Assembly (NCBI RefSeq): GCF_000829675.1
Contig: NZ_BBRX01000020.1
Span: 1 to 64,000 of the forward strand
Length of the DNA stretch: 64,000 nt
From: Acinetobacter rudis
GTDB lineage: Bacteria > Pseudomonadota > Gammaproteobacteria > Pseudomonadales > Moraxellaceae
Reading direction: 5' to 3'
The notes under the pieces were generated by a model. The model made no database searches. It worked only from the letters and a program-made list of their open reading frames with translations, and was not told the origin of the DNA. The stretch's first letter is position 1, and the number at the start of each line of letters is the position of its first letter. Shown one piece after another: positions 1 through 7,293 of this stretch. The position numbers were made by a program, and so were the translations under genes.

Positions 1-1
1 G

Positions 2-355
2 ATTTGGGATAAAGAGGCGATTAAAGATCAGTTATCGACTAATAGTGCAGCGATGAAGACTTCTGAAAATGTAGAAGATTCACTATTATCCGTACTGGAT
101 CGAGTAGAAGACCTAGTATTTGATCCAACTACGCAATCGTCTAACGAGCAAGATCAAATAGATTTAGCGACTCTATTATCTCATTCATCAATAGATACGA
201 GTTTAATTGTGCTGGACTTGGGTGATGGCATGGAACAGTTTACAAACACTGGTGCTGATAAGCATACTCAGTCTTATACCAATGTTGAGATATTGATGAA
301 TACTCAGCCCAATATATACGATGATTTAATCACTCAAAATACTGCTCTGATTTAA
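2..355 (+). CDS. C-terminal end of a large acidic, probably secreted protein (partial)
   Basis: The reading frame is open from base 2, so the gene starts before the window and only about 117 C-terminal residues are visible. They are acidic, rich in Asp, Asn, Ser and Thr, have no cysteine, and end in a hydrophobic tail (TALI). A stretch of the form QIDLATLL followed by a beta-rich Asp/Gly segment resembles the C-terminal ends of large Acinetobacter surface adhesins exported by type I secretion. That likeness is a judgement by eye, not a domain hit. The internal ATG at 53 is unlikely to be the true start, because the frame is open upstream and no ribosome binding site is visible. A strong hairpin follows the stop. 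It could also be the end of some other secreted repeat protein. Confidence 0.5.
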   Translation: MWDKEAIKDQLSTNSAAMKTSENVEDSLLSVLDRVEDLVFDPTTQSSNEQDQIDLATLLSHSSIDTSLIVLDLGDGMEQFTNTGADKHTQSYTNVEILMNTQPNIYDDLITQNTALI

Positions 356-362
356 TTAAACT

Positions 363-402
363 GATAAACAAGGGTTTTAATAAACAAAAATCCTTGTTTA
401 TC
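363..402 (+). terminator. Hairpin after the partial adhesin-like gene
   Basis: GATAAACAAGG (363-373) and CCTTGTTTATC (392-402) form a perfect 11-bp stem eight bases after the stop codon. The T-run after it is poor, so it probably works together with the next hairpin. Confidence 0.5.
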
Positions 403-409
403 TTGATTA

Positions 410-440
410 AAAAGCCCTAATTTTCTAATCAGGGCTTTTT
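410..440. terminator. Bidirectional intrinsic terminator between convergent genes
   Basis: AAAAGCCCT (410-418) pairs with AGGGCTTTT (431-439). It has an A-run on the left and a T-run on the right. It lies between the stop codons of two converging genes, as expected for a terminator that acts on both strands. Confidence 0.75.
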
Positions 441-447
441 AATTTCA

Positions 448-1011
448 TCAATAGTGATCAATGGGAATAATCAATTGCTTAATCTGCCAGTTGAGGCCGT
501 CACGTAGCATAATGACTTGTACACGCTGGTCATGGCGTTCGGTATTTTTTATATTGATGACAAAGCGGTTAAATGAACTGTAATACATTTTGTATTCAAC
601 TTTTTCTTTATCCTTTTCTACAGCATCGCTATGGCTTGTCGTTGTGGTTTGCAACGGCATGTGAGATGGGTTGAGGTTTTTACCCTGTAACATCAGGCCA
701 ACACCGCTTGGTGTGATGACAGCATCGAGTAGGGAGTCTGTCATGGATGAGGCGAGCATTGTGCCAAACTTAGCAAATTCATTGTCGCTTTCTTGCCGTA
801 GTTCTTTAAGCATGTAAGCGTTGAGTTGTTCTTTAAGACTCTGGCGCACACTGGGATAATCAATATATTGATTTATGGTTTCAAGGTCATTTTGCTGGGC
901 AGCGGTCTTCATGTTTTTGAGTGCTAAGTATGGAGAGGCATATAAGTAAGCCAATATTGCAATCAAAATGACGATGACGGTAAATATAGAGAATTTTGCT
1001 GTCTTGCTCAT
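448..1011 (-). CDS. DUF2939-family membrane-anchored protein
   Basis: This 187-residue protein has one N-terminal transmembrane helix (about residues 7-26) and then a soluble part. The segment just after the helix (SPYLALKNMKTAAQQNDL) matches the start of the DUF2939 family as I know it: small anchored proteins of unknown function common in Acinetobacter and related bacteria. The remainder contains two short helical pieces and a C-terminal beta region. The topology predicts that most of the chain faces the periplasm. It is transcribed away from the aryl polyene operon, with a 411-bp AT-rich spacer between them. Its function is unknown. Confidence 0.7.
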   Translation of the reverse strand: MSKTAKFSIFTVIVILIAILAYLYASPYLALKNMKTAAQQNDLETINQYIDYPSVRQSLKEQLNAYMLKELRQESDNEFAKFGTMLASSMTDSLLDAVITPSGVGLMLQGKNLNPSHMPLQTTTTSHSDAVEKDKEKVEYKMYYSSFNRFVINIKNTERHDQRVQVIMLRDGLNWQIKQLIIPIDHY

Positions 1012-1265
1012 ATCGTTCTCGGCTGGTTTAGGGTCGAATTCTAAAGTGGGACATTCAAAACTTAGAGGCCAGAAATTTCTTTCGTAGAATAAAAAGAGTA
1101 GCTATATCAAATTATATGTTGCGAATGATGATAGATTGAATTGGCTAAGAATTAAAAAAGTAATAAACATCAAGTTGATATTTTAACTATATTGATGACT
1201 AAAAAGTAATGGCTATTTATATAATGCCTTGGCTTTGTTAAGCGTAAATATACATATTTTCTGCT

Positions 1266-1276
1266 ATAAGTTACAT
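1266..1276 (+). repeat. First copy of an 11-bp direct repeat upstream of the APE operon
   Basis: ATAAGTTACAT occurs here and again at 1377-1387, in the same orientation and 111 bp apart. Both lie in the otherwise empty spacer 1012-1422. A spacing near a whole number of helical turns and the closeness of the second copy to the predicted -10 suggest a regulator site. In sequence this AT-rich, chance cannot be excluded. Confidence 0.35.
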
Positions 1277-1376
1277 TGAGCTATAGAAAAAGCATAAGGT
1301 AAATTAAGGAAAAATTAAAAAACTTCCGATACAATCACTCGCCAAATAATTGAACTTAATTTCGTTGTTTGTTACA

Positions 1377-1403
1377 ATAAGTTACATATTGTTGCCATAT
1401 AAT
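1377..1403 (+). promoter_or_regulatory. Candidate promoter region of the APE operon
   Basis: A perfect -10 hexamer TATAAT (1398-1403) lies 20 bases before the first APE start codon. The -35 is poor: TTACAA at 1372-1377 is 20 bp away. The second ATAAGTTACAT repeat (1377-1387) overlaps the spacer, so the promoter may depend on an activator. No gene was found in the rest of 1012-1422. Confidence 0.4.
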
Positions 1404-1422
1404 CCTTTAAGAATCAACAGGT

Positions 1423-2064
1423 ATGATCAAGCTCCATATTGCTCAATTGTCTAAGTGTTGTTCAACAGACCGTTTGGATCAGTTGGAGCAAATTCCAGCG
1501 ATGCAACGAAGACGTCTGTCTTCAATTGCGAAACTCGCCTTAAATAATGCGCTGCAATGTAAAGCCGATTGGGCTGTAGATTATATCGTGTGGACTTCAC
1601 AATATGGCGATGAGCAAAAAACATTAAAAATTTTAGCTGATATTTTACAAGATCAAGGTTGTTCACCTACGCTGTTTGCAACTTCTGTGCATAATGCTGT
1701 TTCTGGTCTTTATTCAATTTTGTGTGCTGATGCGACGACTGCGACAAGCTTAGCTGCATCGTGGTCTGAAGCATTGTTAGAGGCATATAGCTATTTAAAA
1801 ACACATACCACAGCAAAAAGAGTTTTGGTGCTTTATTATGATGAAGCATTACCTGAAATTTATGCCGAGTATCAGGCATTTGATGGTTTTTCTTTAGCTG
1901 CTATTGTCAGCTTGGTTGCAGAACAAAATACAGATCAAACAGGGCTCGTGCTTGATCCATCTCAGATAGATTCAACAATAACTTATCATCATGAAGCACA
2001 ACATTTTTATGACTTTTGGTGTGATGCTGCAAATAAGCAACAAGGTGCATGGCAAAAATGCTGA
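1423..2064 (+). CDS. apeC: Aryl polyene chain-length factor (beta-ketoacyl synthase-like)
   Basis: At 213 residues it is about half the size of a normal ketosynthase, and it matches the N-terminal 'Ketoacyl-synt_2' type seen at this position in APE operons. SVHNAVSG (about residues 87-94) is where an active ketosynthase would have its Cys motif, but no cysteine is there. In the E. coli system ApeC is the non-catalytic partner of the ketosynthase ApeO, and the pair elongates the aryl polyene chain on acyl carrier protein. It is the first gene of the operon, with AACAGG just before the ATG. It overlaps the next gene by 16 bp. Function comes from family knowledge and gene order. Confidence 0.82.
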   Translation: MIKLHIAQLSKCCSTDRLDQLEQIPAMQRRRLSSIAKLALNNALQCKADWAVDYIVWTSQYGDEQKTLKILADILQDQGCSPTLFATSVHNAVSGLYSILCADATTATSLAASWSEALLEAYSYLKTHTTAKRVLVLYYDEALPEIYAEYQAFDGFSLAAIVSLVAEQNTDQTGLVLDPSQIDSTITYHHEAQHFYDFWCDAANKQQGAWQKC

Positions 2065-2855
2065 AAAGAAAAAAATTGGCGAAGCAGTTAAATTATGCTT
2101 GGCGAGTCGCTGCAACAGGTTTAAGTTTTGCCAGTTTTGGTGTTGGCGGTGTAGTCATTGGTGCTGTAGTCGCACCTTTAGTTAAACTAACAACTCAGGA
2201 TCGAGAGCTGCAGCAACATCGTGCACAACAGGTCATTCGCTATAGCTTCGATGGCTTTACTCAAATGATGATTAAACTCGGTATCATGAGTCTTGAGGTT
2301 GAGGGGTTTGAAAAGCTAGCCCATAGTAAAGGCGAGTTAGTGATTGCCAATCATCCAACATTGATTGATGTCGTGATGTTAATTGGTCTGATGTCACGTG
2401 CAAACTGTGTGGTTAAACAATCGCTTTGGTCTAATCCTTTCACCAAAGGTCCAGTACAAAGTGCAGGTTATATTTTAAATGCGGGTTCTGAACAGTTTAT
2501 CCAAGATTGTGTGGATAGATTGCAGCAAGCAGATGCGGCCTCTTTGCTTATTTTTCCAGAAGGTACTCGGACGGAAAAAGGTGAGCAACTCAATAATTTT
2601 CAACGTGGTGCAGCCAATATAGCGTTGAGAGCAGGTGTGCCGATTCGTCCAGTATTTATTCGTTGTACCCCATCGACACTGACGAAAAATGAGAAATGGT
2701 ACCATATACCAAAACAACCATTTCATATCAAAATTACCGTGATGGATGCTGTACAAATCACGGATCTTTTAAACGATGTAACAATTGGGCCGAAGCAAGT
2801 ACGCCAGTTAAATCATCAACTTCAACAAATTTTTAACCGTGAGTTTAGTGGATAA
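2049..2855 (+). CDS. apeD: 1-acylglycerol-3-phosphate acyltransferase family protein
   Basis: This PlsC-type acyltransferase has 268 residues. It has the catalytic HX4D motif in ANHPTLIDV (about residues 99-107) and the phosphate-binding FPEGTR (about 175-180). A hydrophobic stretch near residues 20-45 should anchor it to the inner membrane. In APE operons this enzyme is thought to attach the polyene, or another acyl group, to a glycerol- or sugar-based carrier. The start at 2049 overlaps apeC by 16 bp, and an ATG at 2058 is a possible alternative. The stop overlaps the next start as TAATG. Confidence 0.82.
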   Translation: MAKMLKRKKLAKQLNYAWRVAATGLSFASFGVGGVVIGAVVAPLVKLTTQDRELQQHRAQQVIRYSFDGFTQMMIKLGIMSLEVEGFEKLAHSKGELVIANHPTLIDVVMLIGLMSRANCVVKQSLWSNPFTKGPVQSAGYILNAGSEQFIQDCVDRLQQADAASLLIFPEGTRTEKGEQLNNFQRGAANIALRAGVPIRPVFIRCTPSTLTKNEKWYHIPKQPFHIKITVMDAVQITDLLNDVTIGPKQVRQLNHQLQQIFNREFSG

Positions 2856-3112
2856 TGAGCAGTCTCGCTGATGAACTAAAACAAATGATAATTGATGTTC
2901 TCGCACTTGAGGATATTACTATTGATGATATTGAAACTGAGGCAGCACTTTTTGGTGACGGTTTAGGGCTAGATTCTATTGATGCGTTAGAGTTGGGGTT
3001 AGCACTTAAAAAACGCTATAACATTCATCTAAATGCAGAATCAGATGAAACCAAACAGCATTTTCAGTCAGTGCGTAGTTTGGTAGCACTCGTTGAAGCG
3101 CAACAGGTATAG
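2855..3112 (+). CDS. apeE: Acyl carrier protein 1 of the APE pathway
   Basis: An 85-residue acidic helical protein with the phosphopantetheine attachment motif GLGLDSIDALEL; the serine is near residue 41. It belongs to the ACP family that carries the growing polyene as a thioester. It starts inside the stop codon of the acyltransferase gene (TAATG), so the two are translationally coupled. A second ACP gene follows directly, which is the standard arrangement in APE operons. Confidence 0.88.
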   Translation: MSSLADELKQMIIDVLALEDITIDDIETEAALFGDGLGLDSIDALELGLALKKRYNIHLNAESDETKQHFQSVRSLVALVEAQQV

Positions 3113-3120
3113 AGGTTATT

Positions 3121-3369
3121 ATGCTTACACAAGAACAAGTATTACAGCATCTACGTGACTGGATGGAAGAGTTGTTTGAAATCGAACCAGATGATATTCA
3201 ACTTGATTCAAATCTATATACTGATCTCGATGTGGACAGTATTGATGCGATTGATTTGGTGGTTAAGATTAAGGCATTAACAGGTAAGCAAGTTAAACCT
3301 GAAGACTTTAAAAATGTAAGAACAGTCGAAGATGTGGTCAAAGTTATTCAAGCCATGTCGGAACAATGA
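3121..3369 (+). CDS. apeF: Acyl carrier protein 2 of the APE pathway
   Basis: A second ACP of 82 residues, with the Ser attachment site in DLDVDSIDAIDL (Ser near residue 40). It is clearly different in sequence from the first ACP. In the E. coli system the two ACPs take different roles in priming and elongation; which is which here cannot be told from sequence. It starts eight bases after apeE ends and overlaps the next gene by four bases (ATGA). Confidence 0.88.
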   Translation: MLTQEQVLQHLRDWMEELFEIEPDDIQLDSNLYTDLDVDSIDAIDLVVKIKALTGKQVKPEDFKNVRTVEDVVKVIQAMSEQ

Positions 3370-3923
3370 AAAAACTTTTACACGCTGTCGTCGTTGTTTT
3401 ATTGATTGCGTACCCATTCCTTGTGGGGTGGGGTCTAGCGCAAGGTCATTTTTTCTGGGTCAGTATGATACTGATCGGATTAGGGGTTATCCGTTTACTG
3501 AGTAAGAAACAACAATTACTTTGGCCCCTAACATTGTTTGCAATTTTATGCGGTAGCTTGAGCCTCTTCTTAAACAGCGGCATATGGTTAAAATTGTATC
3601 CAGTCATGATGAGTATTGGTGGTTTAGTTATTTTTGCGTCCACCTTATTTAGACCACCATCAATGATTGAGCGTTTTGCACGATTGATTGAGCCAGACTT
3701 ACCTGAGACAGGTGTGCGCTGGACTCGAAAAGTGACTAAAGTCTGGTGTTATTTCTTTGCACTAAACGGTTTAATTTCTTTAACTACCGTTTATCTAACA
3801 AGTACTCAGGTTTGGGTTTGGTATAACGGTTTTCTATCTTATGTCCTTATGGGGCTACTGTTGCTGGGTGAATATATATTACGTAAGCGACAAATGCGCA
3901 TAGATCAGCAGAGTAAAACATAA
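3366..3923 (+). CDS. apeG: APE operon integral membrane protein
   Basis: This 185-residue protein has about five hydrophobic segments (around residues 5-22, 27-43, 50-70, 75-92 and a longer pair near 125-168). It lacks recognisable catalytic motifs. It sits where the small membrane protein apeG is found in other APE operons, between the ACPs and the AMP-ligase. Its role is unknown; membrane attachment of the biosynthetic complex is a guess. It has a four-base ATGA overlap with apeF, and its stop lies three bases before the next start. Confidence 0.7.
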   Translation: MKKLLHAVVVVLLIAYPFLVGWGLAQGHFFWVSMILIGLGVIRLLSKKQQLLWPLTLFAILCGSLSLFLNSGIWLKLYPVMMSIGGLVIFASTLFRPPSMIERFARLIEPDLPETGVRWTRKVTKVWCYFFALNGLISLTTVYLTSTQVWVWYNGFLSYVLMGLLLLGEYILRKRQMRIDQQSKT

Positions 3924-3925
3924 AA

Positions 3926-5632
3926 ATGGTGCAGCATCATTTTCAACAGCATATCTTGTCATCTGCCACTTTGTGTATGTCTGCACAAGAAAATGCAGTG
4001 AGTTTTCAATATTTTTGGCAAGATGTTCTGCAGCAGCGGCAGCTTATTGCACAGCATAAAGAACGAACATGGGCACTTTGGGAAGCCAATAGCTATGATT
4101 TCTTAGTGTTGTTATTTGCAGGGTTATTGGCAAAAAAAGAGCTATTATTGCCTCCAAATCGGGTAAGAGCATTAGAGTTAGAGCTCGAACAACAACAGAT
4201 TTATTTTTTACAACGGCAACCTAGTTCAATAAATACCCCACGAGCTGATTTAAATACGTTACAGCTAGATGATGATTTTTTAGCGCAGGCACAGCTTTAT
4301 TTTTACACCTCAGGTTCTACAGGCCAGCCGAAAAAAATTCCCCGTACACTGCAACAGTTATTATTTGAAGTACAAGGGCTTGCCCAAGCATTTCCAATGC
4401 TGAGCAATCGTATTGCGATCTCTACAGTCAGTCATCAGCATATTTATGGTTTACTTTTTAAGTTGCTTTGGCCTCTCGCGGCAGGGCACAGTTTTTACCT
4501 AGAGCAATTGGCCTTTCCTGAGGATGTCGTAGAAGTCCAAAAGCAGCTATCTGTTAGCCATCCAATTGAATTTTATGTTATTTCAAGTCCAGCTTTATTA
4601 AAGCGTTGGAGCTCTGATGTCATCTTAAATGACGCTACGATGCTATTTAGTTCAGGTGGTCGTTTAGATGAAGGCGTTCGAGCTGTGGTAAACCATACGA
4701 TTACTGAAATCTTTGGCAGCTCAGAGACTGGTGGTATTGCATATCGGCAAGAGGATCATGCACTTTGGCGTCCTTTTGCTGATGTGCAAGTGCGTAGTGA
4801 GGCCGATGGTGCTTTGGCGGTCAAAACACAACATGCCTATCAACAAGACTGGATTTTGACAGGTGATCAAGTGTTATTACAGCAAATTGATCAATCACAA
4901 AGCCCTTTTCAGTTAATGGGGCGTTTAGATCGTATTGTTAAACTTGAAGAAAAGCGTCTAAGCCTAGATCAGATTGAACATGAGATTGGACAACTAGAGG
5001 CAGTCACGCAAAGCCATGTCTTGCTAATACAACATGGTCATCGACAAATTTTGGCCTGTGTTGCTGTTCTTAGTGCTCAAGCCAAAGCTGAATTGCAGCA
5101 GCTTGGTAAAGCAAGTTTTGTAAAACAATTAAAAACCAGTTTGGGTGATCACCTCGAAGGTATTGCAATTCCAAGGCAGTGGCGTTTTTTAAGTCAACTT
5201 CCAATGAATAGCCAAGCAAAACTCGATAAAAAACTGATGCAGTCGCTATTTTCACCGATGCAAATTCCTGTCGTGCTACAACAGCAACGTGATGCACAGA
5301 CTGCGAGCTACCAGTTAGAATTTATTGCTGAATTAAAATGCTTTGCTGGACACTTTCCTAACAATCCGATTTATCCTGGTGTAGGGCAAATTGCGTTCAT
5401 ACATGTATTGGCACAGCAGACGTGGGCTGACTTAAATTACTGTAGTGCAATGGAGCAAATGAAATTCCAGCAATTGATTCGCCCCTATACTGTGGCAAAA
5501 CTCGAATTAAGCCGTAAAAATGACAAAATTAGTTTTAGGTTAACCAGTGATACTGAGGTATTGGCGACAGGTCGTTTAGCTTTTGTTATTGCACAGCCTG
5601 ACCAAGATCAAGAGGGGGTGATGCATGTCTAA
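3926..5632 (+). CDS. Fused acyl-ACP synthetase (AMP-ligase) and hotdog dehydratase
   Basis: This 568-residue protein joins two activities that E. coli encodes separately as ApeH and ApeI. Residues about 1-440 form an ANL-type adenylating enzyme: the nucleotide loop YTSGSTGQPKK lies near residue 128 and the acceptor motif FGSSETGG near 263. It should activate the aryl starter acid and load it on ACP. Residues about 455-568 form a FabA/FabZ-like hotdog domain with the active-site type CFAGHFPNNPIYPG (His near 475), expected to dehydrate the beta-hydroxyacyl intermediate with ApeP. The operon position fits both roles. It overlaps the next gene by 8 bp. Confidence 0.85.
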   Translation: MVQHHFQQHILSSATLCMSAQENAVSFQYFWQDVLQQRQLIAQHKERTWALWEANSYDFLVLLFAGLLAKKELLLPPNRVRALELELEQQQIYFLQRQPSSINTPRADLNTLQLDDDFLAQAQLYFYTSGSTGQPKKIPRTLQQLLFEVQGLAQAFPMLSNRIAISTVSHQHIYGLLFKLLWPLAAGHSFYLEQLAFPEDVVEVQKQLSVSHPIEFYVISSPALLKRWSSDVILNDATMLFSSGGRLDEGVRAVVNHTITEIFGSSETGGIAYRQEDHALWRPFADVQVRSEADGALAVKTQHAYQQDWILTGDQVLLQQIDQSQSPFQLMGRLDRIVKLEEKRLSLDQIEHEIGQLEAVTQSHVLLIQHGHRQILACVAVLSAQAKAELQQLGKASFVKQLKTSLGDHLEGIAIPRQWRFLSQLPMNSQAKLDKKLMQSLFSPMQIPVVLQQQRDAQTASYQLEFIAELKCFAGHFPNNPIYPGVGQIAFIHVLAQQTWADLNYCSAMEQMKFQQLIRPYTVAKLELSRKNDKISFRLTSDTEVLATGRLAFVIAQPDQDQEGVMHV

Positions 5633-6371
5633 TTGTTTTGTGATTCCTGTATATAATCACCCCAATTATCTTGCACCTTTGATTGAACATTTACATCAAT
5701 TTGATTTACCTATTATCGTGGTCAACGATGGAAGTGATGTCGAGTGTACCCAAGTCCTCACGGACTTGGCAGAGCAATATGAGCGAGTTGAGCTGTTAAG
5801 TCATGCGGTAAACTTGGGCAAAGGCCAAGCAGTAATGACGGGCTTGTTACATGCACACCATTTGGGGATGCACCATGCCTTACAAATTGATGCCGACGGT
5901 CAGCATTGTTGGGCTGATATTCCGACTTTTTGGCAACAATCAGCAGCTAATCCCAAGGCCATGATTATTGGCAAACCTATTTTTGATGAAAGTGTTCCTA
6001 AAAAGCGCCTTTATGGTCGTTATATCACACATGTTTGGGTATGGATTAATAGTCTATCTTTTGAGATTCAGGACAGCATGTGTGGGTTTCGAGTTTATCC
6101 ACTGGCCAGCACAATATCTATAATTCAAACTGCAGATTTACAGCCACGGATGGGTTTTGATAGTGAGATTTTGGTGCGTTTGAAATGGAATAAAGTTCCC
6201 TTCATAAATGTACCCACTCATGTGGTCTATCCTGAGCAAGGCATATCACATTTTCAAATGTGGCGTGACAATTTGGGTCTGAGCCAAACACATGCCAAGT
6301 TATTTGCTGGAATGTTGGTGCGATTGCCAAAGTTGTTGTGGCATAAGACTCAAGGCGATCGGCATGACTAG
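5625..6371 (+). CDS. Family 2 glycosyltransferase of the APE operon (N-terminal half of ApeJ)
   Basis: A GT-A-fold glycosyltransferase of 248 residues with FVIPVYNHP at the start, IVVNDGSD, and the metal-binding DADGQH (about residues 88-93). In E. coli, ApeJ is one long protein with a glycosyltransferase half and an acyltransferase half. Here the two halves are separate genes overlapping by 8 bp. It probably adds a sugar or related head group to the membrane carrier of the polyene. The start codon lies inside the end of the upstream ligase gene, so translational coupling is likely. Confidence 0.8.
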   Translation: MSNCFVIPVYNHPNYLAPLIEHLHQFDLPIIVVNDGSDVECTQVLTDLAEQYERVELLSHAVNLGKGQAVMTGLLHAHHLGMHHALQIDADGQHCWADIPTFWQQSAANPKAMIIGKPIFDESVPKKRLYGRYITHVWVWINSLSFEIQDSMCGFRVYPLASTISIIQTADLQPRMGFDSEILVRLKWNKVPFINVPTHVVYPEQGISHFQMWRDNLGLSQTHAKLFAGMLVRLPKLLWHKTQGDRHD

Positions 6372-7290
6372 TTCATCCTCACCACGTTGGAGTCAGCTCA
6401 AAGAACGTGGGGGCTTATTGCCACTCAATTTGATGTTGCTATTTTATCGTTTGGGTGGGCGCAAACTCTGTCAGCTTATATTGTATGTTGTGATCTTCTG
6501 GTATTGGATTTTTGCCAGTAGCGCTCGACAAGCTTCACAGCTATACCTACAAAAGTTACATCGCTTTGCTGGAGAACATTCTCCTTTTGAAAAACAACCA
6601 AATTGGAAAAATAGCTTTCAGCATTTATTGCAATTCGGTCTATGTATACTCGATAAAATTGAAGGTTGGCTCGGACGTATTTCTGAACAACAATTAGAGT
6701 TACATGGACATGAGCAATTACGTGCCCAATATCAAAAAGGCGCGGTTATCTTGGTCTCGCACTTTGGAAATATTGAATTGTTACGTGCATTAAAATCAGA
6801 ACATGTGCAAAAGATTAATGTATTGGTCTACCAAAAACACGCTGCAAAATTTAATCAGTTTCTTAAACAGCTCAATAGTCATGCTGATATTAGCTTACTC
6901 CCTGTAGATGAGCTTGGTATAGAGACTGCAATCTATTTACAAGAAAAACTCGATCAAGGTGAGTGGATTATTATCGCTGCCGATCGAATCCCTGTTCAGT
7001 CTGGACGTGTACAAGCAATCCCATTTTTAGGATGTGATGCCAACTGGCCCCAAGGTGCTTGGATTTTGGCAAGCTTATTGAAAGTGCCAGTATTGGCGAT
7101 TTTTAGTTATCAGTTTGATCGTGCTTTGCATGTTTATGTTCATCAGCTTGCAGAACAATTAAGTTTTCCTCGCCAAACACGGTGTGAGGCAATGCAAAAC
7201 ATCATGCGTCGTTATGTTGAACTACTTGAACAACACTGTATACGCGCACCTTATCAATGGTTCAATTTTTATAATTTTTGGAATAAATAA
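6364..7290 (+). CDS. LpxL/HtrB-like acyltransferase (C-terminal half of ApeJ)
   Basis: This is a lysophospholipid/lipid A-type acyltransferase of about 308 residues. It has a hydrophobic helix near the N-terminus and the HX4E motif in VSHFGNIELLRA. The chosen start is the ATG at 6364, which overlaps the glycosyltransferase stop by 8 bp; an earlier in-frame ATG at 6292 would overlap by 80 bp and add a sequence unlike the family. It is expected to act on the inner face of the inner membrane, attaching an acyl group or the polyene to the lipid anchor. The stop lies three bases before the ammonia-lyase gene. Confidence 0.8.
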   Translation: MTSSSSPRWSQLKERGGLLPLNLMLLFYRLGGRKLCQLILYVVIFWYWIFASSARQASQLYLQKLHRFAGEHSPFEKQPNWKNSFQHLLQFGLCILDKIEGWLGRISEQQLELHGHEQLRAQYQKGAVILVSHFGNIELLRALKSEHVQKINVLVYQKHAAKFNQFLKQLNSHADISLLPVDELGIETAIYLQEKLDQGEWIIIAADRIPVQSGRVQAIPFLGCDANWPQGAWILASLLKVPVLAIFSYQFDRALHVYVHQLAEQLSFPRQTRCEAMQNIMRRYVELLEQHCIRAPYQWFNFYNFWNK

Positions 7291-7293
7291 CAC

